From the NCBI GenBank assembly GCA_965229765.1, contig CBDDJT010000003.1, positions 1,364,001-1,428,000 on the forward strand: DNA of 64,000 nt, written 5' to 3'. Source of the DNA: ASV31 sp965229765. Its GTDB lineage: Bacteria; Pseudomonadota; Alphaproteobacteria; Rhodobacterales; Rhodobacteraceae. The notes below the pieces were generated by a model. The model ran no database searches and was not told the origin of the DNA. It saw only the letters and a list, made by a program, of their open reading frames with translations. The position numbers and the translations under genes are program-made. Shown in pieces: positions 35,530 through 47,435 of the stretch (positions within the stretch are counted from its first letter, which is position 1; every line of letters begins with the position of its first letter).

Positions 35530-37425
35530 ATGCCCCATGCCATCACCCTTTCGCTGCACGGTGAATTCACCGCGACCGGGCCCGCTGGCGCGCCGGTTGT
35601 GGGCGTGTCGCAGCGCGGGCAGGTCCTGCTGGCCTGCCTTGCCATGCGGCCCGGGGGCCGCGCCGGGCGCGACATGCTGGCCGACCTGCTGTGGGGCGAC
35701 CGGGGCGAAGAACAGGCGCGCGCGTCCCTTCGGCAGGAGCTGTCGCAACTGCGCAAGCATTTGCCCGAGGGCACGCTGGGGGCCGACAGGGCGTCTGTCT
35801 GGCTGGAGCAGGGGACGGTGCAGGTGGCCGCCGCGGCGCCGGGCGCGGTGTTTCTTGACGGGCTGGCGCTGCGTGGCGGCGGGCTGGAGGACTGGCTGCG
35901 CGAGACGCGGCAGGCCGATGCGGACGCGCGCGTCGCCGCGCATCTTGCCGCCGCAGAGCTGGCGCTTGGCGCCGATCCGGCGCGCGCGCTGTCCGAGGCC
36001 GAGGCGGCACAGGCGCTGGCCCCCGACGACGAGCGCGCGCTGCGGCGCATCATGCGGGCGGAGGCGGCGCTGGGGCGACGGTCCGCCGCGCTGGCTCGGC
36101 TGTCGCGGTTCGCCGAGCGGCTGAAGGCCGGGCTTGAGGCAACGCCGGAGGCCGCGACGCTGACACTGGCCGAGGCGCTGAAGGCCGATGCGCCGGACAC
36201 GGCGCCCGCCACCGCGCGCGGCGGCACGACACCGGTGCTTGCGGTCCTGCCCTTCGACGACCTGTCGGCCGAGGCCGGCGACATGTTCGCCGACGGCGTG
36301 GTCGAAGAGATCACCGGCGCGCTGAGCCGGGTGGCAGAGTTCGACGTGATCGCCCGGCAATCGGCCTTTGCCTTGCGCGGCAAGGGGCTGGACATTCCCG
36401 GCGCGGCGGCGGCGCTGGGGGCGGATTACATCGTCGAGGGATCGGTGCGGCGATCGGGCGAGCGGGTGCGGATTTCGGTCCAGCTTGTCGCGGGGGCGGA
36501 TGGCCACACACTGTGGTCGCAGCGGTTCGATGACCGGCTGGACGACCTGTTCGACTTGCAGGACCGCATCGCCGAGCGCGTGGCGGGACAATTGTCGCCC
36601 TCTCTCCGGCTGGCCGAGATCGCCCGGGCCGGCACCACCGCCCCCGGCAACCGCAGCGCCTATGACCTTTACCTGTCGGCCTTCCCCGAGTTCTGGTCGC
36701 ACACCGGCTCAGGCAACGCGCGGGCCATCGCGCTTCTGGACCAGGCGCTTTCGATCGATCCGGGGTTCGGCCGCGTGCTCGCCTACAAGGCCTGGGCGCT
36801 GGCGCAGCAGCCGGCCTACCTTTGGTCCCGCGATCCGGCAGCGGACCGCGCGGCGGCAGCGGACCTTGCCCAGCGCGCGGCGGAACAGACGGCGGATCAT
36901 GCGCCCAGCCTCGTGGCGATCGGCGCCGCGATCGCGCTGGTGGGCGCGGGCCTTGGGCGGGCCACGCGATACGTCAATCGCGCGCTGGAGATCGACCCGA
37001 ACAATTCCTGGGGCCACATGCGCGCGGGCTGGAACCTGATCTACGCCGGCCGCTTCCGCGAGGCCGGAGCCGCCTTTCACCATGCCGAAACGCTAAGCCC
37101 GCTGGACCCGTTCCGCTTCAACATGAAGATCGGGCGCGCCGTTGTGGCGCGCGAAATGGGTGACATCGACCTGGCGCTGTCGCTGCTGGAGGAGGCCATG
37201 TCGCTTGCCCCCGGCATGACCTGGGCCAACCGGCTTGTCGCGTCCTTCGCCGCCGAGGCCGGGCGGATGGACCTTGCCCGCGCCGCGGCCGCGGAAATCC
37301 TGCGGCGCCATCCCGGCCTGACGGTCCGGCAGCTTCAGCAAAGCGTGCCGCCGACGCTGGTCGAGGGGATCGACAACTACCGCTACCGGCAGGGCCTGAT
37401 CGATGCGGGCATTCCGCCGGACTGA
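35530..37425 (+). CDS. SARP/BTAD-type regulator with TolB-like and TPR domains
   Basis: A 631-residue putative cytoplasmic transcription regulator. The N-terminal OmpR-like winged helix (about residues 1-95) includes QRGQVLLACLAMRPGG, DMLADLLWGDRGEEQARASL and RQELSQLRKHLPEGT. It is followed by a BTAD-type helical domain to about residue 220. Next comes the TolB/FlgO-like domain that often accompanies adenylate cyclases and CadC-type regulators (VLPFDDLSAEAGDMFADGVV, ADYIVEGSVRRSGERVRI, LWSQRFD). TPR repeats fill about 380-600. The start may be this ATG or a TTG at 35506. Targets are unknown. Confidence 0.82.
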   Translation: MPHAITLSLHGEFTATGPAGAPVVGVSQRGQVLLACLAMRPGGRAGRDMLADLLWGDRGEEQARASLRQELSQLRKHLPEGTLGADRASVWLEQGTVQVAAAAPGAVFLDGLALRGGGLEDWLRETRQADADARVAAHLAAAELALGADPARALSEAEAAQALAPDDERALRRIMRAEAALGRRSAALARLSRFAERLKAGLEATPEAATLTLAEALKADAPDTAPATARGGTTPVLAVLPFDDLSAEAGDMFADGVVEEITGALSRVAEFDVIARQSAFALRGKGLDIPGAAAALGADYIVEGSVRRSGERVRISVQLVAGADGHTLWSQRFDDRLDDLFDLQDRIAERVAGQLSPSLRLAEIARAGTTAPGNRSAYDLYLSAFPEFWSHTGSGNARAIALLDQALSIDPGFGRVLAYKAWALAQQPAYLWSRDPAADRAAAADLAQRAAEQTADHAPSLVAIGAAIALVGAGLGRATRYVNRALEIDPNNSWGHMRAGWNLIYAGRFREAGAAFHHAETLSPLDPFRFNMKIGRAVVAREMGDIDLALSLLEEAMSLAPGMTWANRLVASFAAEAGRMDLARAAAAEILRRHPGLTVRQLQQSVPPTLVEGIDNYRYRQGLIDAGIPPD

Positions 37426-37469
37426 TCATGCCCCTTTTCGGCGGGCGGGCGTTTGCGTATAGCCCCGGC

Positions 37470-38831
37470 ATGACGACGAACCCACCCGACCTGCGCCCCG
37501 ATCTGGTCCGCGCCCGCGTGGCCGACACCCGCCGCGACGGCCAGCCCACCATCGGCATGGTCAGCCTTGGCTGTCCCAAGGCGCTGGTGGACAGCGAACG
37601 CATCCTGACGCGGCTTCGGGCCGAGGGCTATGGCATCTCGGCCGACTACCAGGGCGCGGACGCGGTGATCGTGAACACCTGCGGGTTCCTCGATTCGGCC
37701 AAGGCCGAAAGCCTTGACGCCATCGGCGAGGCGCTGGCGGAAAACGGGCGCGTGATCGTGACCGGCTGCCTTGGGGCGGAACCCGAGTACATCACCGGCG
37801 CGCATCCCCGCGTGCTGGCGGTAACGGGCCCGCAGCAATACGAACAGGTGCTGGACGCCGTCCACGCGGCGGTGCCGCCGGCGCCCGATCCCTTCGTCGA
37901 CCTGTTGCCGCCGCAGGGCGTAAAGCTGACGCCGCGGCATTACAGCTACCTGAAGATTTCCGAGGGCTGTAATCACGCCTGCAAGTTCTGCATCATCCCC
38001 GACATGCGCGGCAAGCTGGCCAGCCGCCCCGCCGCCGCCATCCTGCGCGAGGCCGAACGTCTGGTGGACGCGGGGGTGCGCGAGCTTCTGGTCATCAGCC
38101 AGGACACCAGCGCCTATGGCACCGACTGGTCCGGGCGCGACGACAAGTTCCCCATCGTGCCGCTGGCGCGCGAGCTTGGCGCGCTGGGCGCCTGGGTGCG
38201 GCTGCACTACGTCTACCCCTACCCGCATGTGCGCGACCTGGTGCCGCTGATGGCCGAGGGGCTGGTGCTGCCCTATCTCGACATCCCGTTCCAGCACGCC
38301 CACCCCGACACGCTGCGCCGCATGGCCCGGCCCGCCGCCGCCGCGCGCACGCTGGACGAGATCGCGGCATGGCGCGCCACCTGCCCGGATATCGCGATCC
38401 GCTCGACCTTCATCGTGGGCTATCCGGGCGAGACCGAGGCCGAGTTCCAGACGCTTCTGGACTGGCTGGACGAGGCGCAGCTCGACCGGGTGGGCTGCTT
38501 TCGCTACGAAGACGTCGCCGGCGCCCGGTCGAACGCCCTGCCCGACCATGTGCCCGACGAGGTCAGGGAAGACCGTTTCCACCGCTTCATGGAAAAGGCA
38601 CAGGCGATTTCCGAGGCGAAGCTGGAAGCGAAGGTCGGCCAGCGCCTGCAGGTCATCGTGGACGAGGTGGACACAGACGCCGCCACCTGCCGCACGATGG
38701 CCGACGCCCCCGAGATCGACGGCAACCTCTTCATCGACGAGGGCTTCCGGGACCTTTCCCCCGGCGACATCGTCACGGTCGAGGTGGACGAGGCGGGAGA
38801 GTATGACCTCTGGGGGCGGCTGGCACGCTGA
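37470..38831 (+). CDS. rimO: Ribosomal protein S12 methylthiotransferase RimO
   Basis: A 453-residue radical-SAM enzyme that puts a methylthio group on an Asp of ribosomal protein S12. The N-terminal MTTase domain holds SLGCPKALVDSE, VNTCGFL and VTGCLG (cysteines of the auxiliary cluster). The radical-SAM motif is GCNHACKFCIIP, and a TRAM domain closes the protein (VIVDEVD...GDIVTVEVDEA). The ATG at 37470 is preferred; an in-frame ATG at 37428, 2 bp after the previous gene's stop, is possible. Confidence 0.95.
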   Translation: MTTNPPDLRPDLVRARVADTRRDGQPTIGMVSLGCPKALVDSERILTRLRAEGYGISADYQGADAVIVNTCGFLDSAKAESLDAIGEALAENGRVIVTGCLGAEPEYITGAHPRVLAVTGPQQYEQVLDAVHAAVPPAPDPFVDLLPPQGVKLTPRHYSYLKISEGCNHACKFCIIPDMRGKLASRPAAAILREAERLVDAGVRELLVISQDTSAYGTDWSGRDDKFPIVPLARELGALGAWVRLHYVYPYPHVRDLVPLMAEGLVLPYLDIPFQHAHPDTLRRMARPAAAARTLDEIAAWRATCPDIAIRSTFIVGYPGETEAEFQTLLDWLDEAQLDRVGCFRYEDVAGARSNALPDHVPDEVREDRFHRFMEKAQAISEAKLEAKVGQRLQVIVDEVDTDAATCRTMADAPEIDGNLFIDEGFRDLSPGDIVTVEVDEAGEYDLWGRLAR

Positions 38832-38839
38832 GCCGACCC

Positions 38840-38905
38840 CTTCTTCTGTTCGCAAATACTCCCGCCGGAGGCACCCCGCGAAGCGGGGTTTGCAGGCAGG
38901 GGGGC
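38840..38905 (+). repeat. Post-stop repeat element, copy 5
   Basis: Head CTTCTTCTGTTCGCAAATAC begins 9 bp after the rimO stop, followed by CTCCCGCCGGAGGC and the hairpin CCCCGC-GAA-GCGGGG. It separates rimO from cutA. Confidence 0.85.
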
Positions 38906-38925
38906 AGGCGCGTTAGGCTGGGGTC

Positions 38926-39243
38926 ATGTCACGGCCCATCGAGCTTCATGTCACCTGCCCGGACGAGGCGACCGCGCGTGCGCTGGCCATGGCCGCGGTC
39001 GAGGCGCGGCTGGCGGCCTGCGCGACGGTCTCGGGGCCGGTGACAAGCGTCTTTCACTGGCAGGGCAAGGTCGAGGCCGAGGCGGAATGGCAGCTGGCCT
39101 GCAAGACGCACACCGATGTTCTGGACGATCTGGTGGCCTTGCTGCGGGCGCGCCACCCCTATGACCTGCCCGTCATCACCTGGACGGAAACCGGGATGGA
39201 GCCCGACGCGGCGGCCTGGCTGCGCGACGAGACGGGCGCCTAG
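38926..39243 (+). CDS. cutA: Divalent-cation tolerance protein CutA
   Basis: A 105-residue trimeric protein of the CutA1 family, close to the usual length. Conserved parts are VTCPDEATARALAMAAVEARLAAC with ACATV, YxWxGK-like FHWQGKVEAEAEW and ARHPYDLPVI. The in vivo role is unsettled; copper tolerance in E. coli was the original link. The stop codon shares CTAG with the convergent MFS gene. Confidence 0.93.
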   Translation: MSRPIELHVTCPDEATARALAMAAVEARLAACATVSGPVTSVFHWQGKVEAEAEWQLACKTHTDVLDDLVALLRARHPYDLPVITWTETGMEPDAAAWLRDETGA

Positions 39244-40400
39244 GCGCCGGGCGCGGCGCGGACGGGCAACAGCAGGGTCAGGGCCACGACCACCAGCGCG
39301 GCGACCCCCGCCGCGAGCCAGAGCGCCGGATAGCCCGCGACATCGGCGATCAGGCCCAGCACCGGCGGGCTGAGAAGGTAGCCGAGATAGGCAACGCCGG
39401 TGACGGTGGCCAGCCGGGGGCCGCGTCCCTCGGCCGGGCCCTGCCGCGACACGGCGCGGAAGACCGCGGGTTCCACCGGCCCCACCCCGATGCCCGCCAG
39501 CAGGAACACCGGCAGCAGAAGCCCCGGCGGCAGGTCGGCGGCCAGCCCGGCAAAGCCCGCCGCGCCCAGCAGCGCGGCAAGACGCACGGTGGCGACGGGC
39601 GGCAGGCGGTGTTCCAGTTCATGCGCGCCCAGCCGCCCCAGCGAAAGGCCGACGATGAAGGCCGCGGCCGCCAGCCCGCCCTGCGCCGCGCTGCCGCCGC
39701 GCGCGGTTTCCACGAAGATCGCCGCCCAGGCCTGGGACGAGGCCTCCTGAAACGCGCCGAGCGCGGCGATGGCGGCAAGAACGGCCAGCCCGAAGCCCAG
39801 CGGCGCGCGGCGCGCGGGTCCGGATCCTGCCGAAGGCGCTGCGGGGGACGGGCCGCGGCCCGCGCGCCATTCCAGTGCGGCGGCAGCCACGAACACAACG
39901 GCAAGCCCGGCAAAGAGCGGCGCGGCGGCAAAGCCCGCATCGCGGACCAGGCCGGTGCCGGCGCTGGCCAGCAGCATCGCGAAGGGGAAGAGCGCGTGGG
40001 TGCGGTTGAAAAGACGCAGGCCCGTAGCCTCTTCGACGCGGGCGGTGCGGTTGTTCAGCGCGATGTCGAGCGCGCCCGAGGCCCCGCCCAGCACCATCAG
40101 CGCCGCGACGAAGCCCGCCATCCCGCGCGACAGCCCCAGCATGACGAGACCCAGCGCGAAGAACCCGAGCGCGATGGGAATGGCCAGCGGCTCGATCCGG
40201 TGCAGGAGGCGGCCAAAGACCTGCATCGCGGGCAGTCCGGTCAGCGGCATGGCACCCAGCGCGAGCCCGAAGCCCGCCGCGTCAAGACCCGCCCGCGCCT
40301 GGAATTCGGGGGCCGAGGCGGCGAAAGCGCCCCAGAACAGCCCCGCCACCCCGTAGGCGGCGAAGAGCGAGACGACCTGGACGCGGGCGGAGACGGGCAT
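39240..40400 (-). CDS. MFS transporter
   Basis: A 386-residue major facilitator protein with about twelve hydrophobic segments. It starts SARVQVVSLFAAYGVAGLFWG and includes NRTARVEEATGLRLFNRTHALFPFA, seen in a branch of small MFS carriers. The start at 40400 lies 4 bp after the tdk stop; a longer frame would lie inside tdk. The substrate is unknown. Confidence 0.87.
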   Translation of the reverse strand: MPVSARVQVVSLFAAYGVAGLFWGAFAASAPEFQARAGLDAAGFGLALGAMPLTGLPAMQVFGRLLHRIEPLAIPIALGFFALGLVMLGLSRGMAGFVAALMVLGGASGALDIALNNRTARVEEATGLRLFNRTHALFPFAMLLASAGTGLVRDAGFAAAPLFAGLAVVFVAAAALEWRAGRGPSPAAPSAGSGPARRAPLGFGLAVLAAIAALGAFQEASSQAWAAIFVETARGGSAAQGGLAAAAFIVGLSLGRLGAHELEHRLPPVATVRLAALLGAAGFAGLAADLPPGLLLPVFLLAGIGVGPVEPAVFRAVSRQGPAEGRGPRLATVTGVAYLGYLLSPPVLGLIADVAGYPALWLAAGVAALVVVALTLLLPVRAAPGA

Positions 40401-40404
40401 GGCG

Positions 40405-40995
40405 TCAGCCGGGCGCCCGGTCGCCGGTGCGATCGCGCCAGTGGCGGCGGCAGAGCGCGACATAGCTTTCGTTGCCGCCGACCTGCACCTGTGCCCCGTC
40501 GGTCAGCGCCGTGCCGTCCGGGCCAAGCCGCACGACCATGGTGGCCTTCTTGCCGCAGTGGCAGATCGTGCGCACCTCCCGCATCTCGTCGGCCAGCGCC
40601 AGCAGGGCGGCGGAGCCGGGGAACAGCTCTCCCCTGAAATCGACGCGCAGGCCGTAGCACATGACAGGCAGGTTCAGGTCGTCGACGGCGCGCGCCAGTT
40701 GCCAGACCTGCGCGCGATCGAGGAACTGCGCCTCGTCGATGAAGACGCAGGCCACCGGCCCGGCGTCGAGCCGGGCGGCAATGCGATGGAACAGGTCCTC
40801 TCCGGGCGCGAAGGTGTCGGCCTCGGACGCGATGCCGATGCGCGAGGCGATGGTGCCCGCGCCCGCGCGATGGTCGAGCCTTGCGGTCAGAAGGTAGGTG
40901 TCCATGCCGCGTTCACGGTAGTTGTAGGACGCCTGCAGAAGCAGCGTCGACTTGCCCGCGTTCATGGTGGAATAGTGAAAGTAGAGCTTTGCCAT
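40405..40995 (-). CDS. tdk: Thymidine kinase
   Basis: A 196-residue type II thymidine kinase for salvage of deoxythymidine. The P-loop is TMNAGKSTLLLQ, the Walker B region is FIDEAQFLD, and the thymidine lid is MCYGLRVDFRGELFPGS. Zinc ligands appear as CHCGKKA and CRRHW. Only 4 bp separate its stop from the MFS start, so the two may be cotranscribed. Confidence 0.95.
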   Translation of the reverse strand: MAKLYFHYSTMNAGKSTLLLQASYNYRERGMDTYLLTARLDHRAGAGTIASRIGIASEADTFAPGEDLFHRIAARLDAGPVACVFIDEAQFLDRAQVWQLARAVDDLNLPVMCYGLRVDFRGELFPGSAALLALADEMREVRTICHCGKKATMVVRLGPDGTALTDGAQVQVGGNESYVALCRRHWRDRTGDRAPG

Positions 40996-41058
40996 GGCGC
41001 CGGATTAGCCGGTTTTTCCGGCGGACGGAACGGGATTTGACGGCCGGCGCGGGGAGGA

Positions 41059-41126
41059 ACGGTCCTGCGGGGCATCGAGCCCCTTCGGACCGTGCCGCCG
41101 GCGGGAGTATTTTCGAACAGAAGAAG
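41059..41126 (-). repeat. Post-stop repeat element, copy 6, with nested hairpin
   Basis: On the minus strand the head CTTCTTCTGTTCGAAAATAC starts 12 bp after the HupE stop, followed by CTCCCGCCGGCGGC. A nested hairpin (ACGGTCC/GGACCGT outer, GGGGC/GCCCC inner) at 41059-41092 completes the element. It lies between the HupE and tdk genes. Confidence 0.8.
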
Positions 41127-41138
41127 CGGGGCGACGGA

Positions 41139-42299
41139 TCAGGCGGCGAGGCGTTCCACGAACCAGTAGGCGCCCGTCGCCGCGATCACCAGCGAGGCCG
41201 GAATGGCCACGCGGGCGCGCCACCACGGCTTGCGCCCGAACCAGATGCCCAGCATCCCCCAGGCCATGGCAAGCACCGCGATCTGGCCCAGTTCGACGCC
41301 CACGTTGAAGCCGATCAGCCCGGTGACGAAGCGCGCGGGGTTGAGCCCGATGTCCGACAGGACGGACGCAAAGCCCAGTCCGTGCAGGAGCCCGAAGCCG
41401 AAGACGACCGCGGTGCGCCAGGGCTTCATCTCCTTGAAGAGGATGTTCTCGACCGCGATCCAGGCGATGGACGCCGCGATCAGCGGCTCGACGATGGCCG
41501 CGGGCACCCTCACCAGCCCGAGGATCGCCAGCGCCAGCGTCACGGTATGGGCCACGGTGAAGGCCGAGACCTGGTAGAGAAGCGGGCGCAGGTGCAGCGA
41601 AAAGAAGAAGAGGCCCAGCACGAACAGGATATGATCGAGCCCTTTCGGCACGATGTGGTCGAAGCCGATCAGCACGTAGCGGCCGAAGGCGGCCAGCCCG
41701 GTTTCGGCAGCGGCGGCATCGCGGGGGATGGGCGCGCTGTCCTGGCCGCGCGTCAGGTAGGCGGTATAGCCCTCTTCGCTGTTTTCGGTGATCTGGCGCA
41801 GCACGATGGGGCCGTATTCCGGCGCCCAGCCGAAGATCACCGGCGCCCGGCCCTGGGGAAGCGGGGCCTCGATCACCAGCCGGCTGTCGCGCGGAAGGGT
41901 CAGGTCGCCTGTCTCCGGCACCTCTATGGCGGTGATGCCGGGGGACAGCGTGTCGGCGCCCGCGCGCAGGCGCAGCCCTTTCGCGAGGTCCGGCCAGGCG
42001 TCGCGCAAGCGGGTTTCCAGCGCCCCGGGCGGCAGGGCGCGGAGCACGTCGTATCGGTCGGCCTGCGGCGCCGCGTCGGTGTCCTGAACCTCTGACAGGT
42101 CGATGCCGGCCAGGAGACCTTCGAGCGTCAGTGTGATGTCCAGCGTGACGCTGTTCTGCGTTACGGTGACATCGGCGATGGCGGGCCGGATTTCATGGGC
42201 GCGGGCGGGTGCGGCGATCACGAGCACGGCAACGAGGGTTGACACCAGCAGGGTCAGTGACAGCTTGGAGCGGACCCCAAGTGAATGGAACCTGAACAT
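41139..42299 (-). CDS. HupE/UreJ family membrane protein
   Basis: A 386-residue protein with a signal peptide, an exposed N-terminal part (HEIRPAIADVTVTQ to about residue 190) and six or seven helices of the HupE/UreJ_2 type. The metal-binding candidates GFDHIVPKGLDHILFVLG, TVAHTVTLALA and FGFGLLHGLGFAS are the family's His motifs. The family includes nickel permeases, but the long N-terminal domain group is uncharacterised. The ATG at 42299 shares CATG with the divergent DUF4198 gene; a GTG 18 codons later would give a shorter signal. Confidence 0.85.
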   Translation of the reverse strand: MFRFHSLGVRSKLSLTLLVSTLVAVLVIAAPARAHEIRPAIADVTVTQNSVTLDITLTLEGLLAGIDLSEVQDTDAAPQADRYDVLRALPPGALETRLRDAWPDLAKGLRLRAGADTLSPGITAIEVPETGDLTLPRDSRLVIEAPLPQGRAPVIFGWAPEYGPIVLRQITENSEEGYTAYLTRGQDSAPIPRDAAAAETGLAAFGRYVLIGFDHIVPKGLDHILFVLGLFFFSLHLRPLLYQVSAFTVAHTVTLALAILGLVRVPAAIVEPLIAASIAWIAVENILFKEMKPWRTAVVFGFGLLHGLGFASVLSDIGLNPARFVTGLIGFNVGVELGQIAVLAMAWGMLGIWFGRKPWWRARVAIPASLVIAATGAYWFVERLAA

Positions 42300-43107
42300 G
42301 CGACTTTCCCTTGCTGTCCTTGGCCTTGCGGGCTGGCTGGGCGCGGTTTCGGCCTCGGCCCATGAATTCTGGATCTCGCCCGAGGCTTATCAAGTCCCCG
42401 AGGGGGGCACCATCACCGCGAACATCCGTGTGGGGCAGAATTTCGCCGGTTCGGCGTATTCCTACATCGACATGAACATCGCCCGCTTCGATCTGGTGCA
42501 GGGTGAAAGCGTGGTGCCGGTGACGGGGCGGATGGGCGACCGCCCGGCGCTGAACATGGCCGCGCCGGGGTCCGGGCTATGGATCGCGGTGCACCAGACC
42601 ACGGACAATTTCCTGCGCTACGACAAGCGCGAGATGTTCGAGAATTTCGTGACCCACAAGGATTTCGCATGGGTGCTGGACGAGCACGCCGCGCGCGGCC
42701 TGCCCGAGACCGGGTTCCGCGAGAGATATTCCCGCTATGCCAAGGCTTTGCTGGCCGTGGGCGATGGCGCGGGGGCCGACCGCGAGGTCGGGCTTCTGAC
42801 CGAGATCGTGGCCTTGGCGAACCCCTACACGGACGATCTTTCGGGCGGGCTGCCGGTGCGGGTGCTGTACGAGGGCACGCCGCGCGCGGACGTACAGGTG
42901 GAGGTGTTCGCCCGCGATCCCGCGGGTGAGGTGACGGTCACGCTGACGCGCACGGATGCGGACGGGCACGCGGTGATCGCGGTGGCGCCGGGCATGGAAT
43001 ACCTGGTGGATGCGGTGGTGATGCGCGCGCTGGCGCCCGTGGTCGAGGACGACCCGGTCTGGGAGAGCCTTTGGGCGGCGCTGACCTTTACCTTGCCCGC
43101 CGAGTGA
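42298..43107 (+). CDS. DUF4198 periplasmic protein (NikM-like)
   Basis: A 269-residue exported protein. The signal peptide (LAVLGLAGWLGAVSASA) is followed by HEFWISPEAYQVPEGGTI, the diagnostic start of DUF4198, in which His is a probable metal ligand. A C-terminal carboxypeptidase-regulatory-like fold (VRVLYEGTPRADVQVEVFAR) completes it. The family is found near nickel and cobalt uptake genes, in line with the divergent HupE neighbour. The specific metal is not shown. Confidence 0.85.
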   Translation: MRLSLAVLGLAGWLGAVSASAHEFWISPEAYQVPEGGTITANIRVGQNFAGSAYSYIDMNIARFDLVQGESVVPVTGRMGDRPALNMAAPGSGLWIAVHQTTDNFLRYDKREMFENFVTHKDFAWVLDEHAARGLPETGFRERYSRYAKALLAVGDGAGADREVGLLTEIVALANPYTDDLSGGLPVRVLYEGTPRADVQVEVFARDPAGEVTVTLTRTDADGHAVIAVAPGMEYLVDAVVMRALAPVVEDDPVWESLWAALTFTLPAE

Positions 43108-43150
43108 CGAATCGGGGTTAATGCGCTGACGGGGCAGGGAAACCAGGCTG

Positions 43151-43188
43151 CGGCATCGCGTCGGCAAAACGTCGGCATCGCGGCGGCG
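43151..43188 (+). repeat. 11-bp tandem repeat tract, copy 3
   Basis: CGGCATCG, then full units CGTCGGCAAAA and CGTCGGCATCG, then CGGCGGCG. It occupies the short gap between the convergent DUF4198 gene and the small exported-protein gene. Confidence 0.8.
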
Positions 43189-43232
43189 CAGGGGGGCGGC
43201 CCGGGGCAGGATGAACGGCGCGTGCTGTCCGT

Positions 43233-43592
43233 TCAGCGCGGGGCAAGACGTTCCAGCGCGGTGCCGTCGGCCCATGTGCCGTGCAGCGACCCGTCAGGCA
43301 TCAGGACATAGACAATCGGCGTTGCGTCGCCCCAGTCGATTGTGACCACACGCCCCTCGATCACGCCGGTGCCGCGATAGGCGCTGCCGCCCACCGACCA
43401 CGCGATGGCGACGGCATCGCCATCCTGCGAGATCTCGGCCATGCCGGAATAGCCGCTGCCATCGGGGTTGCGGCCCTCGGCGGTGTAGGCGCCCGCGATC
43501 AGGGCACCGCGTCCGGTGGATTTCTTCTGCGCCAGCGCGGGCGTGGCGAGTGCGGCGGGGATCAGGGCAAGGGCGGCGCGGCGGGTGAGCAT
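43233..43592 (-). CDS. Small exported hypothetical protein
   Basis: A 119-residue protein with a short signal peptide (RRAALALIPAALATPALA) that begins with a twin Arg, followed by a beta-rich domain: GAYTAEGRNPDGSGYSG, AIAWSVGGSAYRGTGVIEGR and SLHGTWADGTALERLAP. The pattern of Gly and aromatic residues suggests a small barrel. I do not recognise the family. The frame is open far upstream, but that part overlaps a structured repeat, so the ATG at 43592 is used. Confidence 0.7.
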   Translation of the reverse strand: MLTRRAALALIPAALATPALAQKKSTGRGALIAGAYTAEGRNPDGSGYSGMAEISQDGDAVAIAWSVGGSAYRGTGVIEGRVVTIDWGDATPIVYVLMPDGSLHGTWADGTALERLAPR

Positions 43593-43781
43593 GGGCTGGG
43601 GTCCTTCATGCGGAGCGTCGCCGGGAAGTGTGCGGGAGGTTCGGGGATGGGGCAAGGGGGTGCGGTCGTCCCTGACGGGAGCGGCCCGGCCCGCTCGAGC
43701 CGTTGCGAGGGTCAGCCAATTTCCTGCACTCAGGGTGTTTGGCGGCGCCGTGGCGGGCAGACATCCGAACGGCAAGACCCC

Positions 43782-43921
43782 GCCCGGAACAGCCGCCGCA
43801 AGGCGGCCCGGGCAGCGGATGGCCGCCCCAACGGCCAGCCGCTTTGTCACCGCCAGCGCGCGCTCGGGGGTCGTCCGGATCTGGCAGGGATAAAGTGAGG
43901 ACCACAGCCGTCGGTTGCGGC
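43782..43921. repeat. Structured dispersed repeat, copy 1
   Basis: 140 bp, about 80% identical to 57341-57477 with one 3-bp length difference. It contains two adjacent stem-loops: CCCGG-AACA-GCCGCC-GCAA-GGCGGC-CCGGG, and AGCGG-A-TGGCCG-CCCCAA-CGGCCA-G-CCGCT. The tail holds GGCAGGGATAAAGTGA. It lies in the 370-bp gap after carB, in which I see no gene. Confidence 0.85.
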
Positions 43922-43962
43922 AGGCCGCGGCCATCCGAAGCCCTCTGCCGGGCGCCCCTGCC

Positions 43963-47295
<3,333 letters not shown>

Positions 47296-47435
47296 GGGTC
47301 CCCACCTGTTTGCGCAGCCGCCGCGGATCGGCCGTGAAATCGGGCCGGTTATAGTGAGTGCGCGCCCCGGCGCAAGGCGGGGTTTGGCGGTTTGCGCGAT
47401 GCCCTATATCGATAGACAGGAAATGACGGGGATCG

